Source: Tubulanus polymorphus (taxonomy: Eukaryota; Nemertea; Palaeonemertea; Tubulaniformes; Tubulanidae). Taken from it: a stretch of DNA of 64,000 nt. Both the position numbers and the translations under genes were made by a program. The notes below the pieces were generated by a model that worked only from the letters and a program-made list of their open reading frames with translations, had not been told where the DNA came from and ran no database searches. The stretch is taken from assembly GCF_964204645.1 (NCBI RefSeq), contig NC_134033.1, positions 4,337,631 through 4,401,630 of the forward strand, read 5' to 3'. This document shows, piece after piece, positions 1 to 14,669 of the stretch. Each line of letters opens with the position of its first letter. The first letter of the stretch is position 1.

Positions 1-640
1 TTTAAAACCTTACAGACTTCTTGGACGAATGAGACTTGAATGGGACATATGATAGCAGATTTTCTGCATGCAAATTGATATCTAGTATCGTAGTTAATTT
101 CAAGAGAAACAATATCATGATTTAGAATTTGAAATTATACACCGATTAAGTTAGTACAGTGGAACCTTGTTATAACGAGCTCGGATATAAAGATTTATCA
201 GTTATAACAAACCTACGATGCCCACCATTTTAGGTTCGTTCTCCACTATTTTAGGGTCTCGACCATTTTAGCAACATAATTTTTAGTTGCTTTTTTCCAA
301 GTATGAGAATGTGAACGATTTCACCAATTTATTTCTATTTTACGTAGTTTATTTCCGTCCTAATCGAACGAGGAGCAGGTGCAGAGTGATCGAAAACTGA
401 GTTTATTTAGAAAAGAAAAATCCCAAATAGGACAATTTCAATAATTGTAAACTGGATATACCGGGATGACGATCATCAGAAGCTACGTTTGGAAGGCGCA
501 GTCTTTACTGTGGTTCATCGTAATATTTTCAAATGTCGTATTAGGTGTAAAGTCTGATCGTGATTTTTGTAAAGTGAAGCGGATATCTTTTAAGCTGCAT
601 TGTAGAGGAAATAAGTTATAATCATTCATCAATATTATCA
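1..640. other. Intergenic flank of receptor copy A
   Basis: No gene seen. Bases ~161-215 (ACCTTGTTATAACGAG and following) recur at ~8239-8293 and, in broken form, at ~15943. The stretch just past the receptor stop codon (about 520-640) also resembles 8420-8548. These shared blocks mark the edges of the tandem duplication that produced copies A and B. Confidence 0.6.
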
Positions 641-3600
641 TCATTTTATTGGTTGTCGTTTTCTGCGTTTATTTCGAGCTCGTATGGATTTCATATCGAT
701 AGTTAGAATAGTGTAAAGAAGCGGGTTCAAAGTGGGTATTATCGGCAAGAAAAGAACGGCCAGCCAAGCGGCCACCTGGTTCGGTATCTCGACCGAAAAT
801 ACGGCACAAAACTGAACGATTATCAACGGTAACCAGCAAAATAAATTACACAAATTGATGACTAAACTGCGTCGAGCTAGAACGAGTTCTGTAGGATCGA
901 CTCTACCCGAACCGGACCTGCTTCCGGATACATACTTGTACATCTGCGCGTACGACATCATTATCAGAGTGAGAATGATCGCGTTTAATACAGCGAATAT
1001 AGCGAACGAATATTGCCAACCATTGACATCTATAGATATTAGATTCATAGGTAAACAGATACCCGTACTACCGTAAAAATTATCACCGAAATAAGACGAC
1101 CGAGACAGCGGCAGAAAGGCGATTAAACTTAAAAATATCCAGCATAAACAAGACAGAATCATAATAATATTTGAGGATAAAACCGGGTTACCGGAAAATG
1201 GATCGATTATATTGGAATATCTGAAACGCGTGAGGAGAAGGAGAAATGTTAAAGAGCCTTCGCAAGATATCGTCACCACAATTCCGGCGACACCGCATAA
1301 TGAACTACGAGTCCAAGTTTCAGAATTCAGAAAATAAACACCTTTATAAACGTGATCAGTTGCAGCGATCAGAAACAGATAAACAGACATCAGCAAATCA
1401 CAAAGCGCGATATTAATGATGAGGATATCCGGCGATTTATTTTGTGTTTCTGACGAAACTCGAATCGACCTAAACCGAAATAAGATAACGGTTATATTGG
1501 AAACGAACGTAAAACAAACGATGATCCAGATAACAGCTGTGAGGACAGTGTTCTCAATGAGGTCTGAACACGATGAGAATTGATCTGGATCCGGGAGACA
1601 CCGGTCAATATTCGGCGCCATACAACAGAATTTATACGCGTCCGAAGCGAGAAAATATAAAGACGTCAGATTATCGAAGATATTATTTTCCGTAGAAATG
1701 ATCCGAGAATTGTTGGTGAAATCTAGAACTCCCAGTGAACTCAACCCAGTAAACGCGTATCTGGATATTGATTCGATTACGTTACTGCTGATATTCAAAT
1801 ATTTCAGCGCTGGTAAACCTCGGAATACGTTACGAGTAAGAAAAGAAATAGAGAGTTCACGGAGATCCATAACCGGAAGAGACGTCAAACCGTTGAAGCT
1901 TCCATCGTTCAAATATCTCAGCGGATTTCCAGCGAGTAAAAGTTGTTTCAAACTGTTTAAACCAGTGAATGTATCAGCATGTAGTGATACTAGGCGATTA
2001 TACGACAGATCTAATGTATTTAGATTGCGTAGATTAGAAAACGCGTTGGAGACAATGTCAGATAAATCATTACGGGAAATATTGAGTAAGAAAAGGTACA
2101 GAAAAGAGGAAAATGTCGATTCATTGAATCTAACTCGGTTATTCGATAAAATCAAAATTCGAGTCGACGCGGCAAAAATTCGAGAAATATCCGATAAAAA
2201 AGTATTTTCACAATCGATGAAACGACCTTGACATTTACAATAGTTAGGACACGTGACGTCGCAGTAAGCCTCGTCATCCGAGTTATGTTTACAATTAACG
2301 ACGCCATCGCAAACTTCCGACTGAGGAATACATCGATGTTCGTCAGCGCATTTAAACATTCCCGGACACGAAAACGTTTCGCAATTCAATTCATCTTCTG
2401 AATTGGGACAATCTGATCGACCATCGCACACGTGTCTAATCGGTATACAGTAAGACGATGGACATTTCACTGTACCAGCTGGACATTCAAACTCATTACA
2501 ATTCAGTAAATGTTCGAGTCTTCTACAAACAGGAAAACCTGTCGGCATTCTTTCTAAAATACATCTATCTCTTCTCGCGTAACAATGAGGAGAATCGAAT
2601 GAACATCTTTGTTTATCCGATTCGGTACAGAGTGTAGTGAAATTCGTCGTGCAGTAGTTCTCTGTAGTGCAATGAATGTGTGGTTTGATTGTTATATTGG
2701 TAGTTACTATTTCATCTTCTTCGAGGTCCCCGCCACAATCTACAACACCATCCCGATACAACAGAGAACTGATACATTCGCCATTTACGCACAAAAATCC
2801 GTTACATTCGTCCGAAGAGCAGCCGATCTCATCGGATTTATCTTGACAGTCAACCAGTCCATCACATCGTTTATATTTACCCACACATTGTCCGTCGTTA
2901 CACTTAAACTGATCAGAGGAACATGAAATATGATAGCACGAGTTCTCATCCGAGCCATCGACGCAATCTCTCATAAAGTCACAGAAACCGCTAATCGATA
3001 TAACCTGTCCATCGTTACAGCGGAACTGACTGTGTAAATTGATATCCGTACAATCGAGTTCATCTTCACCGTGTTGACAGTCGTGTCTAGTATCGCATAC
3101 GCGATGGTCGCTGATACATCTTCGATAGTTACATTCAAACTGCCACGATTTACAACCGCTTATAGAAGCTAACTCTTCACCAGTTACATTATAGGAACAT
3201 AGCACGGAATGCGCTTCATCTGTGACATTATCGAAGGTAGTCACTGACCATTTCACTGTTTGAAAATATGTTATCCAATCTCTAATTACAACTGGTTTTA
3301 TTGCCATAATTCTTCCGCTTGTATGATTAGTCAGTATAGCGCCATATTGATGCTGATAGTGGAAAACATTTTTTAAATGCTGAATTTCAATACTAGATGT
3401 TATTATACCTATGTCTCCGCCGATTGTAAGACACATTTCTCTGGCTGTTTGGATTGTTAAACTTTCAGTATAAAGCGTTTGCCAGGCTGTAAGTATTTGA
3501 TAGCAATGCGCTTCTATATGAATCCATCCTCTTAGACACGTGGAGTTAAATCGTTCAAAGTTGTTCCGCGTTATTTCAGTTGTTTCGTTTTGTGAAGATG

Positions 3601-6600
3601 CATTAAATACGTTTCTCTCTGTTTCACAAATGAATGTCGTATGTGTCTCCTCGATTTGACACGGGAATCGAACCCAGTTCGCCAATCCTCGTGGATTATT
3701 CAGTATCATCGCCGTACACGGCATATTGACGTCGTTTATCGGTTGTTTTCGTAGCAGAGATATCAATCCTCGAATAACTTTTGGTATCGTTTCATTAACA
3801 GCAGCAGGTTTAAACCATTCTGCGTAACTGAACAGCTTCCCATCAGACCACGAGTAATAACCACTGGACTCCTTTAAAAATAAAAAAATACACACTTGTA
3901 ATACAATCATTGAAGAAAACTCTTTTTGGATTATTTTCTGTGTTCTAATCATTTTTGGAATAACTTCTTATCTTGTCACATGACAAGAACATGAATCATA
4001 ATCATCAAAGCTCAATTAGATGATTGATATTTGATATGTATTTTACCTGCCATTTCAATCCAATCATCACAATAAGCGCCGCCTGTGAATATGCCACATG
4101 AAGTAGTTCTGTAGCGAACAGCTTTTTTACGGCCATCATTTCACGTTGAGAGTTGATACTGAGAAGATGTCCTCCATATTTCTGTTGACAGTAGATTTCA
4201 GCGTTCTCCCAATTCAGACGTTCATGTTTAATGTATCTGATACACGAAACGCCTGAATCTATGAAATCTGATCGGCAGCCATTGATTCGGTGTTTCAGTA
4301 AAGGCGATTGTTCTAAAGTGTATTGAATTCGAAATATTGGCATGTACATGGATAACTCAAAATACAAGTCATACCCGAGTAGACTGTACAATACAAGTCC
4401 TGCTACTGCGTTATTCGCACATATTGTTGTTATATGACGGGTTTCTGTAAAGGTGGAAAATAAATTGTTCGGTTCATCAAATAATTTGATAATTTGTGTT
4501 AGTACAATTGATCCCCTTGTGCGGGTACCAACAGATTCGGAGCATGATGTTTGTCCGATAAATTTAAACAGGAATCTGATGTAACGATTTATATTTTTGT
4601 CAGTAGGAAAAGAAAAACTAAAGAATATAGTTGAGGAGGTTGATAATCCAGGGAAGTCCGGTGACTGCACGAGTCCACAATCTACAGTGTTCCTTGAAAT
4701 TCCACCCATAAACCGTGGAGCCGGTTGACTTGGTTTTAGTTTCTGACATTTACGTCGTAATACAATCATTAGTGCTGACCTCCAGAATTCATATTTAGTG
4801 CGTAATAATTTCACATGGTTTAATACGAGACTGGTGTTTAACACGTGACTATCGAAACTTATCGCTGAACAGGGATTCATAGCTCCACGATAACATCTGT
4901 CAATTTGATATTCGTGTTCTGATAATACATCAATGCTTTCTATCGGTAGGCGTCGATTTCCAGGTGTAATCACGAGACAGTATGACGTCATTGTGACCTG
5001 ACGTTCTCCTTCCTGCAGAACATGACCGTCACAGTCAGTCGGAACTAATTTTAGTCTACCAGTTACTAGTTTATCGTGCCAGTTGTAAGCGTACGCTACT
5101 ACAGTAACCGGTCCACCTGATGTAATCAGACTGACGACAGATCGACCGTAGTTTCCCAAACCACCAGCAGGACAATACGGACCATAGCGTCTAGCTGTGA
5201 AATTACTACCATCAAATATATAAAAACCAGCTCTCTCACATTTCTCTGATAAAACTGTTAATTCCTGAGTTCCTAATACAGACTCATAGATGTCGATTTT
5301 CGAGCTGAGTGCAAATCTACTGATACGATATTGTAACTTCCGTTTCGGATAACGGGGGAACAGACTGGTAAGTTGCACTGAATGAGTATTTGCAACCTAC
5401 AATAGATGTAAACATAGAGTAAATCATCGGTATTCAATAAATATTCATTCCGTATTTTCCTTTGCCCTTTAACCGAAAATATTGCGACTCTGTCGTTAAA
5501 GGGTCAATGACTTATGTTCGACCAGGTTTGATTTAAAAAAATTACGATTCATGTGAATTTTACACATTGTTTCATCGTTGTTAAACAATTTAAATACAAT
5601 ACAATAAATTGACGATGTATTTTCATGCTGTTTTAACTCACTTTTTTATCTTCCACTTTGACGTCTGTTTCCCTCAATGATTCTATTTTGTATTCGATCG
5701 ATGTTGAATTCCTCAACGATTTTCCGAAAAGATTCTCTGACAACAGTAAACACAATATCACGAGAAATCCGTCAGATTTTACGCCTAACGATTCCAGGAA
5801 GTTTTCGCCGAGTAAAATATCAGTTCCGACAACCGTTAAACCTTCCAGTTTATAAACACCGATGACGTCACCGGAAGTGACGAGATCACGTGACCAGTTG
5901 AAGACGACGTACTGCAGTATTTCAGCTGTGATAGACCAGCAGTATAAGCGTTTAGACTGAGTTATTACGTGCGGCCTATCACCAGGAATGAGCACTCCGG
6001 ATTTGATTTTACAGATCGGAATCGATGGATTCGAAATATTCCAATCTGATATCCTATACAGTTTTACAAATAGATTAGTTTTGAGATATAATCCAGCCCG
6101 TTTCATTGAAAAAGTGATGATAGCTCTGTTAGTTTTCGTGTAAATAGAGATGGGCGGATGTCCGGTTTGTTCCCGTATATTCATTATAGGTTCACTTGTG
6201 TTCCATCCGTCATAAATTTGAACGGTCAAATTTAAACCTGCTTGTTCTAATCTAAAATCTATTTTCTCAAAAGTCAGATTCATACCGAAACCCTCTGGTA
6301 TCCCGGACCACTCGAGCTGCAGGAAATTACATATTCCATACATCTGGATGATAGTAAATTTATAACCAGTTTCAAAAGTTTGCAATTGTTTTAGTTGGTT
6401 GGACGAACAGTGGTGAACAGTTTTCAGATGTTTTTCCTCCAAACGGTAAAATACATAAACTCGACTTCCTTTCACAACATCATTTACATCACTCTTAAAC
6501 ATCAACGATAATGAATTACTGCGGTAAATATCTAATTATTTTCCAGCACCGCACAGTAAGTTATCAGAATCGCTGATTTGAAGATAGTTATCTCTACAGA

Positions 6601-6871
6601 ATATAGACGGCTCGATGTCGTAGTAAACTTGGACGCGAAAGGTACCAGGTAAAGAGCTGTTGACGAACCAACGACACTCAACACCGCGTGTAAACGACGG
6701 ATAGTTCGGTGAAACGATGTAACCGGACGTAGAATCGAGTGAAAACCACGTATTGTTACACCGTGAACTGACAGTTACAGACGGTTGATCGGTAGAGATC
6801 CGATCAGTCGTCTGAACCGACGACAGTTTCATTAGTAGAATGAGTAATAACGTTAAGAGACTGCGCGTCAT
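641..6871 (-). pseudogene. GRL101-like CUB/C-type lectin/LDLa/LRR/7TM receptor, copy A, with a premature stop
   Basis: Three exons on the minus strand: 6871-5642, 5396-4047 and 3868-641. The donors are GTGAGT and GTAAAA, and all junctions are phase 0. The encoded order is the same as in copy B: signal peptide, CUB, CUB-like segments, CTLD split by intron 2, second CTLD, LDLa repeats, LRR-NT and LRRs, hinge with a CC pair, then 7TM ending in NPLLY and a short basic tail. Everything is open except one codon. At 6536-6538 the CAA (Gln) of copy B is TAA, stopping translation after 111 residues inside the first CUB domain. The frame resumes immediately afterwards with no indel. The other 1,800-odd codons are intact, so the lesion looks young. 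It may be a segregating null allele, a sequencing error or an early pseudogene. The start is the ATG at 6871, followed by a hydrophobic leader. Confidence 0.85.
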
Positions 6872-8548
6872 GTTGACATTCTCCTCGATCAGTTTAACTC
6901 TAACTACAGCGAATAGATTTTAATCCAATTAATGTTGGACGTTTCCGAGTGAGTGAGAGAGAGAGGAAGAGAGGATGAGTCGACTACACGGCGCTCACTA
7001 AAAATTAAATTCGATAATCTACGAAACCGAGTAATGATTAACGAGATTAAAAATCTTATTCGATATTCATTGCCTAGTCAGTTCTATATCTATATATCTA
7101 CATACAATTTTAAAATGTCCTTCGTCCAGTGGTAAGCCGACAACGCTACTGCGGCAAGCGAGGATTCAGAGATAATCCTCCAGGTGTCGCTAGTGGCACT
7201 GGGTTACCGCACTGCAAATTTATTTTTCACAAGAGACCCGCGCATGCGCAGCAATAAACACCACGACTATTTTATGATCCCAATTTTGATCGTCGATAGA
7301 AAATGGCGGCTTTTTTGATAGTATTTATTCTTTCTAAGGGCATAAGATTCACACTAAGGTCCAAAGGGTCAGAGTTAGGTTAGGGTTAGAGTAGGCTTAG
7401 GTTTAGGATTAGCGTTTTAACGGGAAAAATGATAGGTAAAAATGTAATAAATGTAAGTATAGTTAAAAGTTGCTTAGCCTTCACTCGAGCTTGTGTGTTC
7501 GAATCCAATTTTCAAAATATCAATTTCCAATTTTCCAAGAGGATGAAACATACTGAAAAACTGATAAAGATAATAATTATCTAAGAAATGTTTTATTATG
7601 TTAATGTGATGATATCTTAACTGCCGAAAAGTGAACTATCTGCAATAAACGACTTTACACTTGCTCATTCTTACCAGTAAGATCTGGGCGTATTGTAGAT
7701 TCGTAATCATCTTTGAAATAAAGAACAACGCCACCGCCCTTTACATCATTCGAGCGGCTTTTGGAAATACTATTGTAGCCAGGTAGTTTATAAAGATTAT
7801 TGTTATGGGCATTATTATTACTCCAAGTCTCAGTAAGTCCTTTGATAGAAAAATCGGATTTCATACAATTGATATAGACAGTGAAAGAATCAAAATTTTT
7901 GTTGCAACTTCGAATATTAAAAGTGAAAATTGAAAATTGACTTTTATCGAATTCAAATTTATTTTCCTCTTACTGACAATTAGAAAATCATTTCTGAAAA
8001 TAATGCAGTTAAGCACCCTGGATTTTTATGCGCGCTTTAAAAAAAACTGACCACCGATTTTCATATCGCTCCCATGTCGCATTGTGGCATATCGGAGACA
8101 TGTTTTTGCATCACTGAAAACTAGAGATTCATACGGTTTAAATGTTGTTAAAACTGTCAAATTCCAACAATGGACCAAAGAAACGTGATACAGGACAAAA
8201 GTGCTCTAACTAAATGGCAGCTATAGTAATTGTACGTTTTTTGAACCTTGTTATAACGAGTTCGGATATAAAGATTTATCAGTCATTACGAACCGTGAAT
8301 TTCATCCCAAATCGAATAATTTCAATATATTCACACCGGATGAGCCGGGCTGGCGATGGTTTGCAATCTCGGGGTACGCGATAAAAGAAGCCCCGTTTGG
8401 CAGGCGCTGTCTTTACTGTGGTTCATCGTAAAATTTTGAAATATCGTATTATGTGTTATATCTGAACGTGATTTTTGTTGAGTGAAGCGGTTATCTTTTA
8501 AGCTGCATTGTAGAGGAAATAAGTTATAATCATTCATCAATACTATCA
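6872..8548. other. Spacer between copies A and B, duplicated at 14670-15955
   Basis: Non-coding except for a retrotransposon fragment at 7655-7864. Nearly every base to ~8040 and again from ~8158 to ~8290 has a close counterpart beyond copy B. About 100 bp at ~8045-8155 is missing from the second copy. It holds a degenerate GTTAGG-rich patch near 7375-7415. The upstream ~100 bp of each copy should contain the receptor promoter, but I see no confident TATA box. Confidence 0.7.
7655..7864 (-). mobile_element. Non-LTR retrotransposon endonuclease fragment (in A-B spacer)
   Basis: A 69-residue open stretch on the minus strand contains LTETWS, LPGYN and GGGVVLYFKD. This order is typical of the apurinic-like (EEP) endonuclease domain that opens ORF2 of CR1/Jockey/RTE-type LINEs. 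No reverse transcriptase follows, so this is a short dead fragment. A near-identical copy lies at 15454-15663 because the fragment was carried along in the A/B segmental duplication. Confidence 0.7.
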
Positions 8549-11500
8549 TCATTTTATTGGTTGTCGTTTATTGCGTTTATTTCGAGCTCGTATGGATTTC
8601 ATATCGATAGTTAGAATAGTGTAAAGAAGCGGGTTCAGAGTTGAGTTAATCGGCAAGAAAAGAACGGCCAGCCAAGCGGCCACCTGGTTCGGTATCTCGA
8701 CCGAAAATACGGCGCAAAACTGAACGATTATTAACGGTAACCAGCAAAATAAATTACACAAATTGATGACTAAACTGCGTCGAGCTAGAACGAGTTCTGT
8801 AGGATCGACTCTACCCGAACCGGACCTGCTTCCGGATACATACTTGTACATCTGCGCGTACGACATCATTATCAGAGTGAGAATGATCGCGTTTAATACA
8901 GCGAATATAGCGAACGAATATTGCCAACCATTGACATCTATAGATATTAAATTCATAGGTAAACAGATACCCGTACTACCGTAAAAATTATCACCGAAAT
9001 AAGACGACCGAGACAGCGGCAGAAAGGCGATTAAACTCAGAAATATCCAGCATAAACAAGACAGAATCATAATGATACTTGAGGATAAAACCGGGTTACC
9101 GGAAAATGGGTCGATTATATTGGAATATCTGAAACGCGTGAGGAGAAGGAGAAATGTTAAAGAGCCTTCGCAAGATATCGTCACAACAATTCCGGCAACA
9201 CCGCATAATGAACTACGAGTCCAAGTTTCAGAATTCAGAAAATAAACACCTTTATAAACGTGATCAGTTGCAGCGATCAGAAACAGATAAACAGACATCA
9301 GGAAATCACAAAGCGCGATATTAATGATGAGGATATCCGACGATCTATTTTGCGTTTCTGACGAAACTCGAATCGACCTAAAACGAAATAAAATAACGGT
9401 AATATTGGAAGTGCAAGTAAAACAAGCGATGATCCAGATAACAGCTCTGAGGACAGTGTTCTCAATGAGGTCTGAACACGATGAGAATTGATCAGGATCC
9501 GGGAGACACCGGTCAATATTCGGCGCCAGACAACAGAATTTATACGCGTCCGAAGCGAGAAAATATAAAGACGTCAGATTATCGAAGATATTATTTTCCG
9601 TAGAAATGATCCGAGAATTGTTAGTGAAATCTAGAACTCCCAGTGACCTCAACCCAGCAAACGCGTATCTGGATATTGATTCGATTACGTTACTGCTGAT
9701 ATTCAAATATTTCAGCGCTGGTAAACCTCGGAATACGTTACGAGTAAGAATCGATATAGAGAGTTCACGGAGATCCATAACCGGAAGTGACGTCAAACCG
9801 TTGAAGCTTCCGTCGTTCAAATATCTCAGCGGATTTCCAGCGAGTAAAAGTTGTTTCAAACTGTTTAAACCGGTGAATGTATCAGTATCTAGTGATACTA
9901 GGCGATTATACGACAGATCTAATGTATTTAGATTGCGTAGATTAGAAAACGCGTTGGAGACAATGTCAGATAAATCATTACGGGAAATATTGAGCAAGAA
10001 AAGGTACAGAAAAGAGGAAAATGTCGATTCATTGAATCTAACTCGGTTATTCGATAAAATCAAAACTCGAGTCGAAGCGGCAAAAATTCGAGAAATATCC
10101 GATAAAAAAGTATTTTCACAATCGATGAAACGACCTTGACATTTACAATAGTTAGGACACGTGACGTCGCAGTAAGCCTCGTCATCCGAGTTATGTTTAC
10201 AATTAACGACGCCATCGCAAACTTCCGACTGAGGAATACATCGATGTTCGTCAGTGCATTTAAACATTCCCGGACACGAAAACGTTTCGCAATTGAATTC
10301 ATCTTCTGAATTAGGACAATCTGATCGACCATCGCACACGTGTCTAATCGGTATACAGTAAGACGATGGACATTTCACTGTACCAGCCGGACATTCAAAC
10401 TCATTACAATTCAGTAAATGTTCGAGTCTTCTACAAACAGGAAAACCTGTCGGCATTCTTTCTAAAATACATCTATCTCTTCTCGCGTAACAATGAGGAG
10501 AATCGAATGAACATCTTTGTTTATCCGATTCGGTACAGAGTGAAGTGAAATTGGTCGTGCAGTAGTTCTCTGTAGTGCAGTGACTTTGTGGTTTGATTGT
10601 TATATCGGTCGTTACTATTTCATCTTCTTCGAGGTCCCCGCCACAATCTACAACACCATCCCGATACAACAGAGAACTGATACATTCACCATTTACGCAC
10701 AAAAACCCGTTACATTCGTCCGAAGAGCAGCCGATCTCATCGGATTTGTCTTGACAATCAACCAGTCCATCACATCGTTTATATTTAACGACACATTGTC
10801 CGTCGTTACACTTAAACTGATCAGAGGAACATGAAATATGATAGCACGAGTTCTCATCCGAGCTATCGACGCAATCTCTCATAAAGTTACAGAAACCGCT
10901 AATCGATATAACCTGTCCATCGTTACAGCGGAACTGACTGTGTAAATTGATATCCGTACAATCGAGTTCATCTTCGCCGTGTTGACAGTCGTTTCTGGTA
11001 TCGCATACGCGACGGTCGCTGATACATCTTTGATCGTTACATTCAAACTGCCACGATTTACAACCGTTTCTAGAAATTAACTCTTCAACAGTTACATCAT
11101 AGGAACATAGCACGGAATGAGCTTCATCTGTGACATTATCGAGGGCAGTCACTGACCATTTCACTGTTTGAAAATATGTTATCAAATCTCTAATTACAAC
11201 TGGTTTTATTGCCATAATTCTTCCGCTTGTATGATTAGTCAGTATAGCGCCATATTGATGCTGATAGTGGAAAACATTTATCAAATACTGAATTTCAATA
11301 TCAGATGTTATTATACTTATGTCTCCGCCGATTGTAAGACACATTTCTCTGGCTGTTTGGATTGTTAAACTTTCAGATTGGAGCGTTTGCCAGTCTGTAA
11401 GTATTTGATAGCAATGCGCTTCTATATGAATCCATCCTCTTAGACACGTGGAGTTTAATCGTTCAAAGTTGTTGAGTGTTATTTCAGTTGTATCGTTTTG

Positions 11501-14500
11501 TGAAGATGCATTAAAATCGATTCTTTCTGCTTCACAAATAAATGTTGTATGCGTTTGTATGATTTGACACGGGAATCGAACCCAGTTCGCTGATCCTCGT
11601 GGATTATTCAGTATCATCGCCGTACACGGCATATTGACGTCATTTATCGGTTGTTTTCTTAGCGGAGATATCAATCCTCGAATAACTTCTGGTATCGTTT
11701 CATTAACAGCAGCAGGTTTAAAACATTCTGCGTAACTGAACGGTTTCCCATCAGACCACGAGTAATAACCACTGGACTCCTTTAATTAAAAGCCAAACAC
11801 TTGTTATACATACATTGCAGTAAACTCTTTTTGTTCTAATCATTTATGAATAACTTGATCATTATCTTCACACATGTATTTTACCTGCCATTTCAATCCA
11901 ATCATCACAATAAGCGCCGCCTGTGAATATGCCTCTTGAAGCAGTTTTGTAGCAAACAGCTTTTTTACGGCCATCATTTCACGTTGAGAGTTGATACTGA
12001 GAAGATGTCCTCCATATTTCTGTTGACAGTAAATTTCAGCGTTCTCCCAATTCAGACGTTCATGTTTGATGTATCTAATACACGAAACACCTGAATCTAG
12101 AAAATCTGATCGGCAGCCATTGATTCGGTGTTTCAGTAAAGGCGATTGTTCCAAAGTGTATTGAATTCGAAATATTGGCATGTACATTGACAGCTCAAAA
12201 TACAAGTCATACCCGAGTAGACTGTACAATACAAGTCCTGCTACTGCGTTATTTTCACATATTGTTGTTGTATGACGGGTTTCTGTAAAGGTGGAAAATG
12301 AATTGTTCGGATCATCAAATAACTTGATAATTTGTGTTAGTAATATTGATCCCCTTGTGCGGGTACCAACAGATTCGGAGCATGATGTTTGTCCGATAAA
12401 TTTAAACAGGAATCTGATGTAATGATTTAATTTTTTGTCAGTAGGAAAAGAAAAACTAAAGAATATAGTTGAGGACGTTGATAATCCAGGGAAGTTCGGT
12501 GACTGCACGAGTCCACAATCTACAGCGTCCCAAGAAATTCCACCAAATGACCTTGGATACAGTTGACTTTGTTTTAATTTCTGACATTTACGTCGTAATA
12601 CAATCATTAGTGGTGAACTCCAGAATTCATATTTAGTTCGTAATGATTGCACATGGTTTAATACAAGACTGGTATTAAACACGTGACTATTGAGACTTAT
12701 CGTTAAACAGGGAGTCCTAGCTGTACGATAACATCTGTCAATTTGATATTCGTGTTCTGATAATACATCTATGTTTTCTATCGGTAGGCGTCGATTTTCA
12801 GGTGTAATCACGAGACAGTATGACGTCATCGTGATTCGACGTTCTCCTTCCTGTAGAACATACCCGTCACAATCAGTTGGAACTAATTTTAGTGTACCAG
12901 TTACTAGTTTATCATGCCAGTTGTAAGCGTATGCTACTACAGTAACCGGTCCACCTGATGTAATCAGGCTGACGACAGATCGACCGTAGTATGAACCAGG
13001 ACAATACGGACCATAGCGTCTAGCTGTAAAATTTCCACCATCAAATATATAAAAACCAGCTCGATCACAATTCTCTGATAAAACTGTTAGTTTTAATCCA
13101 TAACCTGATAATTCATACTCATGAATGTCAATTTTCGAGCTGAGTGCAAATCTACTGATACGATATTGTAACTTTCGTTTCGAATTACGGGGGAACAGAC
13201 TATAATATTGCACTGAATGATCATTTCTAACCTACAATAGATGAAAACAGAGTAAATCATCGGTTTTCAATTAATGTTCATACCTTATTTTCCTTTGCCA
13301 TTTAAACAAAAAATATGACTCATGTTCGATCTGATTCGATTGCAAAAATTACGTGAATCGTACTTTCATCGTTGATAAAACACTTTCAAATCAATACAAT
13401 AAATTGACGATTTATTTTCATGCTGTTTTAACTCACTTTTTTATCTTCCACTTTGACGTCTGTTTCCTTCAATGATTCTATTTTGTATTCGATCGATGTT
13501 GAATTCCTCAACGATTTTCCGAAAAGATTCTCTAATGACAATAAACACAATATCACGAGAAATCCGTCAGATTTTACGCCTAACGATTCCAGGTAGTTTT
13601 CGCCGAGTAAAATATCAGTTCCGACAACCGTTAAACCTTCCAGTTTATAAACACCGATGACGTCACCGGAAGTGACGAGATCACGTGACCAGTTGAAGAC
13701 GACGTACTGCAGTATTTCAGCTGTGATAGACCAGCAGTATAAGCGTTTAGACCGAGTTATCACGTGCGGCCTATCACCAGGAATGAGCACTCCGGATTTG
13801 TTTTTACAGATCGGAATCGATGGATTCGAAATATTCCAATCTGAAATTCTATACAGTTTTACAAATAGATTAGTTTTGAGAGTCACTCGGACCTGTTTCA
13901 TTGAAAAAGTGACGATAGCTCTGTTAGTTTTAGTGTAAATAGAGATGGGCGGATGTCCGGTTTGTTCCCGTATATTCATTATAGGTTCACTTGTGTTCCA
14001 TCCGTCATAAATTTGAACGGTCAAATCTAAACCTGCTTGTAACAATCGAAGATCTATTCTCTCAAAAGTCAGATTCATACCTAAACCCTCTGGTATCCCG
14101 GACCACTCGAGCTGCAGGAAACTACATAATATTCCATACATTTCGATGATAGCAAATTTATAACCAGTTTCAAAAGTTTGCAATTGTTTTAGTTGGTTGG
14201 ACGAACAGTGGTGAACAGTTTTCAGATGTTTTTCCTCCAAACGATAAAATACATAAACTCGACTTCCTTTCACAACATCATTTACATCACTCTTAAACAT
14301 CAACGATAATGAATTACTGCGGTAAATATCTAATTGTTTTCCAGCACCGCACAGTAAGTTATCAGAATCGCTGATGTGAAGATAGTTATCTCTACAGAAT
14401 ATCGACGGCTCGATGTCGTAGTAAACTTGGACGCGAAAGGTGCCCGGTAAAGAGCTGTTGACGAACCAACGACATTCAACGCCGCGCGTAAACGACGGAT

Positions 14501-14669
14501 AATTCGGTGAAACGATGTAACCGGACGTAGAATCGAGTGAAAACCACGTATTGTTACACCGTGAACTGACAGTTACAGACGGTTGATCGGTAGAGATCCG
14601 ATCAGTCGTCTGAACCGACGACAGTTTCATTAGTAGAATGAGTAATAACGTTAAGAGACTGCGCGTCAT
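8549..14669 (-). CDS. GRL101-like CUB/C-type lectin/LDLa/LRR/7TM receptor, copy B (intact)
   Basis: Exons are 14669-13437, 13231-11885 and 11776-8549 (411 + 449 + 1,075 codons, about 1,935 residues). All junctions are phase 0; the first intron has GTGAGT and TTGTAG borders. The start is the ATG opening MTRSLLTLLLILL, a clear signal peptide. Exon 1 encodes a CUB domain (SPNYP, CRWFV, YYDIEPS) and CUB-like sequence. Exon 2 has another CUB (CGLVQSPNFPG) and the first half of a CTLD (NWENAEIYCQQKYGGHLLSI). Exon 3 completes that CTLD (NWVRFPC, TFICE) and continues with a second CTLD, about six LDLa modules (e.g. CDGRSDCPNSEDEFNC), LRR-NT (CPNYCKCQGRFIDC), about seven LRRs, an LGR-like hinge (KFCC) and seven membrane segments with CWLP and NPLLY. 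TM3 has FRY where DRY/ERW is expected. It is likely a cell-surface receptor for a peptide, glycan or composite ligand; ligand and G protein cannot be read. One oddity: a Trp of the first CTLD (AEWF in copy A) is Cys here. Confidence 0.9.

Noticed and set aside
855-2926. Plus-strand frames of 73-177 codons inside receptor copies A and B (also 8763-10834)
   Set aside because: They are antisense shadows of the 7TM, LRR and LDLa coding sequence.
7375-7415. Interstitial telomere (TTAGGG)n, also at ~15175
   Set aside because: Only one or two exact TTAGGG units in a degenerate GGTTAG-rich patch, duplicated with the surrounding spacer.
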